A stretch of 64,000 nucleotides of DNA from Hydractinia symbiolongicarpus (GCF_029227915.1 NC_079877.1:17902851-17966850); one strand, 5' to 3'; shown: positions 24,774-33,629, counted from the stretch's first letter. The notes: generated by a model not told the origin, from the sequence alone. Numbers and translations: made by a program.

Positions 24774-25369
24774 ATGTTGGATATTGTTAAAGAACCTCAT
24801 ACAGGATCTTCAGTGGCTCCAAGGGATCAGGGAAGACGGAAAGAGCCCTGGGCTTGCTCGAGCATGAATACCGACACCATTCTCAAAATATAGTTATACT
24901 CTGCCCTACTCTCCGATGGAACAAGACTTACCTCGATAGACAATCGCTATGGAAAGATGACTACGTGTTCCTTATTGACCCAGGTGATCAGCTTTTCGAT
25001 TGGATTCAGCGATTATCTAATATCCTGGCCGTTGAAGAAACATTATTCATCGTCGACGATATGATCGCTGATGAATCGCTGGATAAGCGTCGACAGCCCT
25101 TGCTGGAATTAGCGATCAGTGGTAGACATCGAAAGCACAGTCTGTGGCTCATTACTCAATCGTACACCGCGATCCCAAAGAACCTCCGCAGGCAAAAAAA
25201 AATGGTGCTTCTCTGGTATCCTCACGAAAGATCAGGCATGAAATTGGTGGATGAAGAAACGAACCTGATACACGATTGGGATACAATTAAAGCTCAACTA
25301 AAAAAGTCAAAACACGGGTGTTTGTATATTAGGTTGGAACATCCTCGGACTTGGTGTATATTGAAATAA
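24774..25369 (+). pseudogene. Packaging-type ATPase (FtsK/HerA superfamily), frameshifted start
   Basis: The main frame contains a Walker A motif, GSKGSGKT, near 24820, and Walker B as hydrophobic residues followed by DD (TLFIVDDMIAD) near 25060. A sensor-like ITQSYT follows. This matches the FtsK/HerA ATPases that pump DNA into capsids of Polintons and related viruses. The ATG at 24774 is in a different phase from the Walker A frame; a small indel near 24808 separates them. The remaining 171 codons are open to the TAA at 25367-25369. Length is near the family norm of 200 or so residues. Confidence 0.85.
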
Positions 25370-25370
25370 A

Positions 25371-25569
25371 TGTCATATATCAGAACATTAGAAATCAATT
25401 AAAAAAATGTAACAATGAGATAAACAGAATACCCTATCTAGAGCGGAGTCTGGAGGCCCTTCAGGAGGAGCTTCGTGATGTTCTGGAGAGAGAAAGGATC
25501 CATAGGAACATGTATTTTTTCGGATTCATGTTAACCTCCCTTATATTGTATAACACCCTACGCGGATAG
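25371..25569 (+). pseudogene. Short coiled-coil plus membrane protein, probably frameshifted
   Basis: A frame gives NEINRIPYLERSLEALQEEL, a likely coiled coil, then a C-terminal membrane helix (YFFGFMLTSLILYNTL). The ATG at 25371, just after the ATPase stop, is in another phase, and a run of A near 25400 is the probable site of the frameshift. Function unknown; the layout (coiled coil plus C-terminal anchor) resembles small structural proteins. Confidence 0.5.
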
Positions 25570-25638
25570 GAAAGAAATCGACAAAAAAATCTAGTATGTT
25601 GATAAAACATACTAGAACTATTTCTTCATCCCTACTCC

Positions 25639-26166
25639 CTAGTACTGGAAGTGGGAAATATAACGATAAATTTTGTTAATGATGTGAAAAATGGAGAAGT
25701 CGTGGGAATCGGGATTATATCCTATAAATGTGCATCCCAGGACTTGCTCAATATGTTTCTGTCTTTTTAATTCATACCCTATATCTCCCTCAACATGTCC
25801 AAATTCATCACATTCGATAGGTAATTTGTACCTTGGGAAGTACAAGTCGATCCTATACCCATCAATATGATATTGGGTCACCATATCTTCACCCTCAAAA
25901 GCGGTGCTGATAGCCTTAAGGGTTCCTTCCTCTTTTGACAAAAGCTTTAAGTTTTGAATTTCTATGTCACAGCACTCTGCAATTTTAATAACATCCAAGC
26001 TTTTGCATCGCACCAAGATTCTCCTAACATCGTCAGCGGAAATGAATATATCGTGCCCATTTTTACCACAACCCAGCATACCGGACAGGGATGATCGGCA
26101 GAGCTCATATCTGGTTAGGCATTCAATTTTTCCGCTTCTCGATGATGTTCTTATATCACAAATCAC
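25639..26166 (-). CDS. PD-(D/E)XK-like nuclease with N-terminal helical domain
   Basis: Intact frame of 175 codons. The C-terminal half reads YRIDLYFPRYKLPIECDEFGH and then a conserved YELKRQKHIEQVLGCTFIGYNPD, with the acidic residues D and ECD placed as in PD-(D/E)XK nucleases of the very-short-patch-repair type. Such domains occur in large DNA viruses and their relatives behind MSV199-like helical domains; the N-terminal ISADDVRRILVRCKSLDVIK may be of that kind. It is 15 bp downstream of the integrase relic on the same strand. Nuclease activity is predicted only. It is one of the few uninterrupted genes in this element. Confidence 0.7.
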   Translation of the reverse strand: MICDIRTSSRSGKIECLTRYELCRSSLSGMLGCGKNGHDIFISADDVRRILVRCKSLDVIKIAECCDIEIQNLKLLSKEEGTLKAISTAFEGEDMVTQYHIDGYRIDLYFPRYKLPIECDEFGHVEGDIGYELKRQKHIEQVLGCTFIGYNPDSHDFSIFHIINKIYRYISHFQY

Positions 26167-26181
26167 AAATGATTGAAGTGG

Positions 26182-27006
26182 TCAAGCCACAAATATCGAG
26201 AAATATTGCCATTCCTTCACATGATCAGGGGGTACCTCGGCACCCTCTGGTATAAGCATCAATTCCTCTGATACAAAAGATCGATCAGGCCCTCCGTCAA
26301 GATAGTATAGGAGACGGGTAGCGGTTACGATATGGTCGAGTCTGTATGTTTTCTTGCTCCACCAGGCATCTGTTGCGCGTCTTTTGGCAACACCATGTTC
26401 TTCGCCGGGTTGTAGGAGGTACAGATATAAACCGTCTTCAGGCAAAAGCTTTACCTCGGCATATTCCTCGCTTTTCGCGAGTGGGACCTCCTCGAGCTTG
26501 ATTGCTAGCGAGGGCTTCATTGAAATCATCGCGGTCTTACTATTGTTCATGGTTTTCACGGTATTATATAGGTGTTTCACCCATGTACTACTCTGTTCGT
26601 TAGTGACCAGCTCTTGTGCGTCCTGAGATTTGAACAATCTTTCCGCTAGCACTTTGTTTTAGCTTTCGAAAAATGCCGTGAAACTGTGGTTATATTTAGT
26701 TGTAGCACGCTTGATCTCTACGCCTTTGCTTTCCAACAACATTGTCACGTCTGATTTGAATTCTTAGCCGTTATCCACCTGGAAAATTTTTGGTTATTTG
26801 AGGCGTCCGGCTTTGTATATATCGCGGAGCATCTCCGCTACCTCGCTAGCTTTCTTGGTTCTCAGAGGTCTCGCGACTTTATACCTTGAGGTCACATCGA
26901 TACCTGTAAGTATGTATTTGTACGTATTTCCATACACTGTATCATGTGGCATATAAAGTAAGTCAAACTGGTGCAATTCATTAACCCTCGTAATGGTATT
27001 TATTAC
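26182..27006 (-). pseudogene. Polinton DDE integrase, truncated and with three stops
   Basis: The catalytic core starts with LHQFDLLYMPHD (first aspartate) and continues with YILTGIDVTSRYKVARP. The second aspartate is in FQVDNG and the glutamate is in FFES. Counting between them gives exactly 35 positions, the D35E spacing of retrovirus-like integrases. A C-terminal domain follows with YLDGGPDRSF and LMLIPEGAEVP. Three in-frame TAA codons interrupt the core (after RLK, after VDNG, after FFES). The N-terminal zinc-binding part is missing: a stop lies just upstream of the core. The enzyme would have inserted element ends into the host genome. Confidence 0.9.
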
Positions 27007-27021
27007 ATATCAAAAATGTTC

Positions 27022-27420
27022 TTACATATACTTGCACGCCACGAACCCCAAAAGGGCTAAGGAGCCTAGAACGAACGTCAGTTCACCGTCTTGTTGCTGT
27101 TTGGAGGGTGTGTAAAAATCGGAGAGTTTGGGAGCTCTTTCAATCGTCGCGATAAAATAGTCTCGCATTCCTTTGTCAAGCTCTTTAAGAGATTGCCCCG
27201 CAGCACGCTGTTCCTCCCGCCGTCTATTATACCAATCTATTTTTGCCTGTCTATCACGTACCCATTGGGCTTGAGCAGCTTGTAATTTCTCGACCGCTAA
27301 ATCGTGTCTTTTGTGCTCTTCTTCACCGTGCCCACTGAGTTTGTTGAAGAGATAGTTACTGCCGCTAAATGCAAGGGCGTTAATAAGAGCCCCGCCCGCC
27401 ATAATCGCTATAGTTGCCAT
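27022..27420 (-). CDS. Polinton membrane-associated protein of unknown function
   Basis: Intact frame of 132 codons. A small-residue N-terminus (MATIAIMAGGALINALAFSG) is followed by a long charged helix, KRHDLAVEKLQAAQAQWVRD, and a SDFYTPS motif. A hydrophobic C-terminal stretch (FVLGSLALLGFVACKYM) could be a membrane anchor. The same layout is familiar from Polintons of invertebrates. It lies between integrase and capsid genes on the same strand, consistent with a virion component. Function is unproven. Confidence 0.75.
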   Translation of the reverse strand: MATIAIMAGGALINALAFSGSNYLFNKLSGHGEEEHKRHDLAVEKLQAAQAQWVRDRQAKIDWYNRRREEQRAAGQSLKELDKGMRDYFIATIERAPKLSDFYTPSKQQQDGELTFVLGSLALLGFVACKYM

Positions 27421-27463
27421 TTATTTTATAGACCCAAGGCCTACAAAAACACATTTTGATCTC

Positions 27464-28515
27464 TTAATATTCTACACTGTGGAACCTACCATCCAGGATG
27501 TTTAATTGCGCGTCTTGGATAAGGAAGACGTAGCACCTAATATCTCCATTGTCATCCGCTTTTTTCGTCATATGCAGCGTAATCCCATCGCTAAGCCTTT
27601 GTTGTAAAATTTTTCATTGTTACCAGCATATGCCTTAACAACGGTAGGATCCTGAAATAAAAGTAACACACCCCCTAAGCTCTTGACCGGAGTATCAATT
27701 TGCAAGTTATTACTCGCATCAGATTTTTTCATAGTCACCACTTTGCTCCTTAATATACGTTCGTATGGTAGAGCAAGCCTGGAATACCTTGACATCATTG
27801 CACTTACCAGATCCTCATTTACAACCTTCTCAAATTCTAGCGAGATATTGCTGATCTTATAAGAGGAATCAGCTGCCTTCGCAGCCGTAGATCCTGAAGC
27901 TTGGGTACCAGCGTCTTTTATCACGTCACCGTACTTCGCAAAATGGATGATAAACTGGAGTCGATCATGGATTCCAGTCGGTAGAAAGGTAAGTCTCGTG
28001 TCTTGAAACATCTTGCCGAGGGGAATACAGAACGTGTTACCGTAGGCCTCAGCGATAGCCTTTTCCTTGTCATTTTCTACATGGTCGCTGGCCTTCACCT
28101 GTAGAGCACGAATAGTTCCATCGTTGGGGTTTATGCCTTCAAGAATTAGGTTGTTGTCCCCATCAAATTTCGGTAGCCACAGATCCTTATACGTCGCTAG
28201 TATGTTAAAATCTTGTATGTTTTGTATTTCGTTAGCACCAAGCGTAACCCGTAAGCCCCGTACTAGGGCTTTGCCTATATTGCTTACAATAGTACGCTTA
28301 GTGTTTGTACCAGTCATCTCAAGGTAGAACAGCAACTTTATTGAGCCGGGGAAAATTATATCGTCTCTCCCCATATTAGGAAGATGCACATACAAATCTT
28401 CATTGGCACCAATGGTTGAAGACACGTGGCTTATCTTAACCCTTTGCCTCTTGTCTTTCATGCCGATCATAGTCTTGATTTGCTTGTAAGGGTCTAATTT
28501 TCCAAAAACAGACAT
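27464..28515 (-). pseudogene. Major capsid protein (double-jelly-roll type), internally deleted
   Basis: A 315-codon frame starts MSVFGKLDPYKQIKTM at 28515 and runs to 27568. It is followed, in another phase, by a short C-terminal segment ending at a TAA at 27464-27466 that contains VFLIQDAQLNILDGRF. Segments such as FPGSIKLLFYLEMTGTN and ISNISLEFEKV, and the position in the element, suit the Polinton major capsid family. The body is short for that family. The phase change near 27568 coincides with missing sequence before the C-terminal segment, so I infer an internal deletion plus frameshift. The assignment rests on recognition of the family, not on a search. Confidence 0.75.
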
Positions 28516-28550
28516 GTTTATTTATAGCGTTGCATGGGTTAAAATAAACT

Positions 28551-29102
28551 ATGGATAATCCTGGATATGAGGATGACTTTACAGAAGAGCAAGATATACA
28601 GGAGTCTGAGGAGTTCAGTAGCGAGCGCGAGATCCTTCGACCCAAGAACATATCAAGCACGCCCGCAACACCTTCACGAGGTGACACTCTCACGGCAAGG
28701 CGGGAGCTACAAAATTCAAAAGTTGATAGCCTCTACGAAGCTCTTAGTGGGGAGCTGGGAGAGCCGAGTGCGAGACACTACGACAAGTTCGAACTACAAG
28801 GTAATCAGCTCATCTATAAAGGTATAGACAAGGATATAACGCTGACAAATAAGGACGGTACTTTAAAAACAGTTGGCGTGCTACGGATGGTGTTGAGTGT
28901 AAGGCGCTTGTGGGTCATAGGGTTTAGCAATGCCACAACACCAAACAAAGGCAAAGCAATGGCGCAGGGACTTCTTAACGATATTGATACAGTCGATAAC
29001 AACCCTGGTGACATCGAGATGCTGCCGCTACTAGAGAATGTTCTAGATGAAACGAAGAGCCTTATGGAAGATACTTCCTTTACCGAAGCCTTAGACGAAT
29101 GA
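28551..29102 (+). CDS. Polinton protein of unknown function
   Basis: Intact frame of 183 codons starting MDNPGYEDDF, 35 bp from and divergent to the capsid gene. The N-terminal 70 residues are acidic and serine-rich, probably disordered. The middle (YDKFELQGNQLIYKGIDKDI, then VLRMVLSVRRLWVIGF) looks folded. The end is acidic. There are no membrane helices or known motifs. The short intergenic space between the capsid start and this start probably holds a bidirectional promoter. Confidence 0.65.
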   Translation: MDNPGYEDDFTEEQDIQESEEFSSEREILRPKNISSTPATPSRGDTLTARRELQNSKVDSLYEALSGELGEPSARHYDKFELQGNQLIYKGIDKDITLTNKDGTLKTVGVLRMVLSVRRLWVIGFSNATTPNKGKAMAQGLLNDIDTVDNNPGDIEMLPLLENVLDETKSLMEDTSFTEALDE

Positions 29103-29151
29103 AAGAAGGGGGTTTAACCACGAGCTTCAGACTCTCAGCGGTAACCTGAAG

Positions 29152-29796
29152 ATGCTAAAATGCAAAATAATACTGTATGATTCTCAAATCAGAGATAAAG
29201 AAGCAGAGATTAAAAGGCTCGAGAGCAAGAAGGCCAAACCTGGAGCATCCGAGGAACAGGTAGCTATCTGGGATAAAGATCTCATAAATGCTGGGGAGGA
29301 CCTGGAACGGCTAAGGAATGAAAAACAGGCCATTCTAGAAGCCCATGGTTTACTATCCTCTAGTATCCACAACCAACTGAAAAATATCAAAGATACTTTG
29401 ATGAAGACAGCTGGAGATGATGTATCATTATGAGAAAAGCTAAGCATTCTATTCAAAGAGCAGGGGATAACTATAGCGAGCATCGTGAGTGCCATTGGCT
29501 TGCTCGTGTCGACCTTGGTCCTAGCACTCACAGGAGGTGGTGGGGCAGCAGGAGGAGGAGGAGGTAGTGGTAGCAAAGGGTTTGTGGAAAAGCAACTGGA
29601 GAGATTAGGACGGTTCCTTAAATATCTTGATGGTAAAGCAGGTGCTGCATTACCTGGCATTATTGGTAGTATCGTATCATACTTCTTCCGAGTGGCTGCC
29701 AAGGTTGTGGAATTTGTAGCGAGACATCTGTATTTAGGCATAGCGGGTGCTGTAGGTATCGTGGTGGCTTACGTGGGGAACAGGGAGAGTAAGTGA
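29152..29796 (+). pseudogene. Coiled-coil and membrane protein with one in-frame stop
   Basis: Two frames in the same phase are separated by a single TGA at 29431-29433. The first half is a coiled coil (DSQIRDKEAEIKRLESKK). The second carries EQGITIASIVSAIGLLVSTL, a glycine-rich linker (GGGGAAGGGGGSGS) and two more hydrophobic segments (ALPGIIGSIVSYFF, LGIAGAVGIVVAYV). The phase is open somewhat upstream of 29152, so it may once have continued from the preceding gene. The protein would span membranes several times. No known family was named with confidence. Confidence 0.7.
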
Positions 29797-29838
29797 ACGT
29801 TCTGGTAAGTTATGTGGTTTACCAGACAACTATGGCAT

Positions 29839-30993
29839 TTATCTTTTCAACCAAATATATGTGAGTATCAGTGCTACCCCCACCGTGGTAATTATAGCTT
29901 TTGTATCCTCGTGAGCAGCAGCTTCCTCAGAGGATGGTCGAGGAAGGGGTATATCATGTGCCTGCTTCCTTGGTATAGGCTTGGCAATAGCATGAGGAGC
30001 GTTGATATTGGGATTGATACCAATTTTGAAATGGTCTTGACTTATAGGAATTTTGTTGTTAAATCCAGCCACATTTCCGATCCTTAGTGACATATCGCTT
30101 GGGATCATGTAAACGCCATGGGCAACACTATAGTCGACCTTGCTTCGTGCATATCTGAGTACGTTTTCGAATTTACTAATCTCACTACCTGTATTTGTAG
30201 GTCTAATCACCAATTGTTCGGATGTCGTCAAGTAAAGCTGTTGGGCTTCGATAGAACTGCCTTGATTCCCAATGATCGAGGACCTTGCATTGGCTTGGGA
30301 CTCAAGTATGAGGTAGGCGTAATATCGTACGGTTTGTGATAGACGTTTGATGCCAATACGGGTAAGGCCTTGGCTATTTTCAACTATCCACCTACTCCAT
30401 GAATTCTCATCAAAGTACGAAGGCCCACTGCTAGGGAAGTCTTTGCGAGTAGCTTGCCAGCTACTAAAGACTGTCTCGTTCCTCCATTCATGCTCACTTG
30501 CAGATACTCCAAATTCACGTGCCAGTTGCCTGAATTTTTCTATATTGAACGGATTGTTGATGGAATTAAATCGGGAGGAGCCAGGCAACGATACCTTCAA
30601 TTCTTCGAGGATCTTTCGAATTTGGAAATATACATGGAATCGATACACGGCACGTACAAGGGGTAATGGAGACGTTAGGTGCTGCATCGATATCCCACAA
30701 CCTGATGTTGCAGCGAATACAGCGAAGTTCAATTGTGTTGACCAGAGGCTGAAAGGGTGGGTCCTCCAAGCATTAATCGGAGGTTTACTATGAAAAACAT
30801 AGGCCACGAAGATATCGTGAAACCTTACTTTAAATGACGACCCCTTCGCATCAACAACGATATCCTGCTGGGTAAGGTCCGAGCCCTTAAGTCTCTCGAG
30901 ATAACGCCCATGATTCGGGATATATTTTGCCTTCCGGTTATACAAATATATGTTCATTGTTTCTTTAAGAAACATGCGACAGTTATATGTCAC
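29839..30993 (-). CDS. Large Polinton protein of unknown function
   Basis: The frame is intact over 384 codons; the start may instead be ATG 30975 or 30957. Features include FSLWSTQLNFAVFAATSGCG near residue 80, VYRFHVYFQIRKILEEL near residue 115, and a C-terminal membrane helix (IITTVGVALILTYIWL). The C-terminal 50 residues before that helix are proline-rich. Comparable proteins accompany capsid genes in invertebrate Polintons; function is not established. It is the longest uninterrupted gene of this element, which sets it apart from the decayed polymerase, integrase and capsid genes. Confidence 0.75.
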   Translation of the reverse strand: MTYNCRMFLKETMNIYLYNRKAKYIPNHGRYLERLKGSDLTQQDIVVDAKGSSFKVRFHDIFVAYVFHSKPPINAWRTHPFSLWSTQLNFAVFAATSGCGISMQHLTSPLPLVRAVYRFHVYFQIRKILEELKVSLPGSSRFNSINNPFNIEKFRQLAREFGVSASEHEWRNETVFSSWQATRKDFPSSGPSYFDENSWSRWIVENSQGLTRIGIKRLSQTVRYYAYLILESQANARSSIIGNQGSSIEAQQLYLTTSEQLVIRPTNTGSEISKFENVLRYARSKVDYSVAHGVYMIPSDMSLRIGNVAGFNNKIPISQDHFKIGINPNINAPHAIAKPIPRKQAHDIPLPRPSSEEAAAHEDTKAIITTVGVALILTYIWLKR

Positions 30994-31042
30994 TGATATT
31001 GATAAACCGATAACCTTTGACGAATATCTGGGAGAAGATACT

Positions 31043-31625
31043 ATGATTTAAATCCATTACTATTCGGCCAACATGGCTAAATTTCTATAGTAATAACGAT
31101 TTTACAATACGTAAAGTAGGATCTGTTCAGGAAAAGCTCAGGATCGAAATCATGAACGGCCTGTATAAGATTGAAGATATCGCAGCCATCGTTAATACCC
31201 AGGCACAGGGCAAAGTACAGCTTTTTGTGCTTAAAAAAGGTATATGCAGGATAAAGGTTCATGACGAATAAACCTTGGTTTTTGGTGAAACACTTCACAA
31301 GCTATTAGGGTTCACATTTGACCCCCGAAAAAAATATTATCAGAAAGGTGATTATGATGCACCATATCGAACAGATGTATATCAGAGACTAATACTCACA
31401 TGTCACCAGCTAGATGAAGGCCATGCTCTGGTTGACGGAAAAAAATCGAAAACTCTCGCGGTGCTACCAACAAAAGAAAACACCTGGGGAGATATGCTGA
31501 CATGGAACTTTGAAACCCCTGTTTGCCTCCCCTTGAAAGGATCCACGGATAGGTTGGAGTTCATGCTAACTGACGAAAACCACTATCACAAAAACGTTTC
31601 GTTCGTAGGACTAATCATAGAATAA
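31043..31625 (+). pseudogene. Possible minor capsid (penton-like) protein, broken
   Basis: An open phase with WLNFYSNNDF and a VQEKLRIEIMNGLYKIEDIAAI segment is stopped by TAA 31269-31271. The same phase then continues with KLLGFTFDPRKKYYQKGD, ILTCHQLDEGHALVDGK and CLPLKGSTDRLEFMLTDEN to TAA 31623-31625. The ATG at 31043 reads into a stop at once, so the start is also damaged. Beta-rich composition and its place beside the other structural genes suggest the Polinton minor capsid (penton) family. That assignment is moderate. Confidence 0.5.
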
Positions 31626-31787
31626 ATGAATAAGGATGAGATTATGAAGCTATACCCGAGCTTACCGCCGAGTGCACCGCATCAAGAAAATAATGAGGGG
31701 CATGTATACAGGCTTAAAAAAATCGAAGAAGTGGAACAATACTTGCGGGCTGAGATTAAAAAGCGGGACAAGCTGTTTTTTTTCTAG
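31626..31787 (+). CDS. Short Polinton protein, probably truncated
   Basis: A 53-codon frame begins at ATG 31626 directly after the previous stop (no gap). It has KLYPSLPPSAP followed by a charged helix, VYRLKKIEEVEQYLRAEI. It ends in KLFFF where the DNA has a run of T, a likely site of frameshift, so the original protein was probably longer. Function unknown. Confidence 0.5.
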   Translation: MNKDEIMKLYPSLPPSAPHQENNEGHVYRLKKIEEVEQYLRAEIKKRDKLFFF

Positions 31788-31835
31788 GCATTCTTTACAA
31801 TGAGGCCCAAGAGTTTGCGTTGTAATATCTCTATA

Positions 31836-31931
31836 TTATATCTTGTTAATAACGGCTATAATTTCAGCCTTCTTCATAGTGGAGTAGCCACGGATACCCA
31901 GCTCTCTGGCTTCTTTTTTTAAATCATTCAT
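31836..31931 (-). CDS. Mini-protein with SAP/Rho-N-like motif
   Basis: A 31-codon frame starting at ATG 31931 encodes LKKEARELGIRGYSTMKKAE and then IIAVINK before TAA. The spacing of leucine, GI+GY and KK-E matches the helix-loop-helix of SAP or Rho-N nucleic-acid-binding motifs, which usually occur as parts of larger proteins. It could be a free mini-protein or the remnant of a gene. It is intact and too short for ordinary gene finders. Confidence 0.5.
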   Translation of the reverse strand: MNDLKKEARELGIRGYSTMKKAEIIAVINKI

Positions 31932-31979
31932 AGTTTATTTGTATACTAATGTTGTGTACAAAAATCTATCGAGTTTTAA

Positions 31980-32645
31980 CTATACCACAACGAATGGGTC
32001 CTTTTCATCATCTGAATCAAGGTGTCGTGTCCTGGATTGTTGAACGGACTTATATTTACACTCCTCAAGCAAGACCTGCGGATAGTGCTTATTCCCCTGT
32101 TGATAAATGCTGGATATTTTTAGTATACAGATACATTGACATGGCTGTCGCATAGATATTGGAAGATCGTAGGAATACGTGTTTATTTTACCATCCCATT
32201 CTTTAATTTTTGTGTTCAGGTATCTACCATTCTTCACTGATGAGGTCGTGAACTCGCTACCATACAATTGCTGTATCCTTGCTAGAATACATTTATATTT
32301 TTGAAGCCATTCAGGATGTTGATGCATATCAAATGACATGGTAAGCGAAGATCCATCGTCATATCTGGATGCACCATTTGAATACAGCCCCTTTGGCGTT
32401 ATGATTAGCAACGATGATATCTTATTGCCATTTTTGTACCCTATCACATATCTAGCATCTTTACCCTTATTAGCCTGTATGGAATCGCTAAGTACGATAT
32501 TCTCAATTTGAACCTCCTCGATGTTTAACATAGTTGGTTCACTGTAAAAATCCCTCGTCTCCACGGATTTATTGTAAAATTTGAACATGTCCTTTATTAT
32601 AATAACCAGGGCCCAACTAAGAATTTTTACAAACACACCATCCAC
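31980..32645 (-). CDS. Polinton protein of unknown function
   Basis: Intact frame of 221 codons; the likely start is ATG 32588 (MFKFYNKSVETRDFY), which avoids overlap with the upstream mini-gene and gives about 202 residues. It has RYVIGYKNGNKISSLLIITP and DGSSLTMSFDMHQHPEW. There is no membrane helix if the downstream start is used. The central LLIITP-like strand pattern resembles nucleic-acid-binding proteins of large DNA viruses, but I cannot name a family. It is one of the genes nearest the right terminal repeat. Confidence 0.65.
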   Translation of the reverse strand: MDGVFVKILSWALVIIIKDMFKFYNKSVETRDFYSEPTMLNIEEVQIENIVLSDSIQANKGKDARYVIGYKNGNKISSLLIITPKGLYSNGASRYDDGSSLTMSFDMHQHPEWLQKYKCILARIQQLYGSEFTTSSVKNGRYLNTKIKEWDGKINTYSYDLPISMRQPCQCICILKISSIYQQGNKHYPQVLLEECKYKSVQQSRTRHLDSDDEKDPFVVV

Positions 32646-32778
32646 CGTTGTACGTTATATACATCATATAGTGTTGCCAACAGCATATCCTTCCTTTTAT
32701 GATTGGCCTCCGTCCACACTTCTCGCATCTATCATATTTATCAAGATCAATTCTGCATTCGTCGCAATACTCAGTCAT
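32617..32778 (-). CDS. Cys-rich zinc-ribbon-like mini-protein
   Basis: A 53-codon frame from ATG 32778 to TAG reads YCDECRIDLDKYDRCEKCG near its start: two CxxC pairs 12 residues apart, the pattern of a zinc ribbon or treble clef. Two further cysteine groups follow (CCW, CVC). It is the gene nearest the right terminal repeat, the position of an early promoter-proximal gene. It overlaps the downstream frame only if that frame starts at 32645. Function unknown. Confidence 0.5.
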   Translation of the reverse strand: MTEYCDECRIDLDKYDRCEKCGRRPIIKGRICCWQHYMMYITYNGGWCVCKNS

Positions 32779-32904
32779 TTATTTGATAGAACTCTGGTAA
32801 CTGGCATTTAGGGAATTTCTCTGTCTCAGATTATAATTTTGTTGATGTCAGCATATATATTCTGTATGCCTTTGCGCATGCGTTGATGATGGCATGTATT
32901 ATTG

Positions 32905-33057
32905 TTTATATATTATTATGTGTTAGTATCAGCATATGATTTAAGTTTTTACTTGTTTTGGGATGGAGGTGGTGGTGGAAATGGTGGAAGCGGGATTTTT
33001 TAGGGGTAAAGGTGTGGAAGGAAAGAAAAGTACCTATAATCACTCCTTACTACTACT
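32905..33057 (-). repeat. Polinton right terminal inverted repeat
   Basis: Reverse complement of 18401-18552 with small differences (for example GGTGGTGGTGG here against GGTGATAGTG). The outer end reads ...CCTTACTACTACT and is followed directly by TGCAG. Confidence 0.95.
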
Positions 33058-33062
33058 TGCAG

Positions 33063-33629
33063 ACATTAATATTACCAAGGTCTTAACTGAAACCGATTTT
33101 CAAATCGAAGTTTTGTCTTTCAGTTATCTTGTGCAGTTTCGCCCTGTTTTCCGTCCAAGAAATACCGCATCAGTTATTTGGGCGACGAGTCAGCCTTCCC
33201 CAAATGCGTTTCGGTCAATCCCTATACGTGACCCTTGAGAAACATACGCGGCCAAAAAGGTGCTTTAAATAGCGCATGTTATTCAGTTATTTGGCTTAGC
33301 GTCGAGCAGCAAAATGTCATATTTTACTCCTATTGTACCTAGCAACGGTTAACCATGGTAACCAATCAACTAAATTTTAGACGTAATTTTGTCATCAATT
33401 AACTTTAGAAAAGACAATCCTCTGCGATATAGGTTATTTAAAAAATTGTTAACTTTTTTATTAGCCAGCTCGCAGTAAGTTCTCTGTAGCCACTCAAAGC
33501 TCACAATTTCTTCCCCAGAGCTTCTATTCGCTTTCTCTGTTGACCACATTTCAGAAAACAAAAAGGAAGCCCTCGGAAGGAGATTGTGGATCGTAATGGT
33601 TGCAATCATTAAAGAATTATTGTTCGTTA
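33063..33629. other. Spacer between Polinton and MITE
   Basis: No gene was recognised. A palindrome-like GGTTAACCATGGTAACC lies near 33347-33363. The left part was joined to 18.39 kb before the Polinton inserted. Confidence 0.4.

Larger units (their letters stand above)
18401..33057. mobile_element. Complete Polinton/Maverick element, decayed
   Basis: The element is 14,657 bp and bounded by inverted repeats of about 152 bp that begin AGTAGTAGTAAGG, the AG-start usual for Polintons. TGCAG lies directly outside both ends (18396-18400 and 33058-33062); with the next base this approximates the 6-bp duplication of the family (TGCAGA, an A being shared at the left junction). Inside are DNA polymerase B, packaging-type ATPase, DDE integrase, double-jelly-roll-type capsid protein and other Polinton-type genes on both strands. 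Nearly every large gene carries frameshifts or stops, so this copy is not autonomous. An adenovirus-type cysteine protease gene was not recognised. Confidence 0.95.

Noticed and set aside
18401-33057. Adenovirus-type cysteine protease gene expected in Polintons.
   Set aside because: No frame with a convincing His-Asp-Cys arrangement was recognised. It may be lost or too damaged to see by eye.
33347-33363. CRISPR-like or regular spaced repeats anywhere in the window.
   Set aside because: None seen. The short palindrome here and the tandem repeats elsewhere have no unique regular spacers, and the genome is animal.
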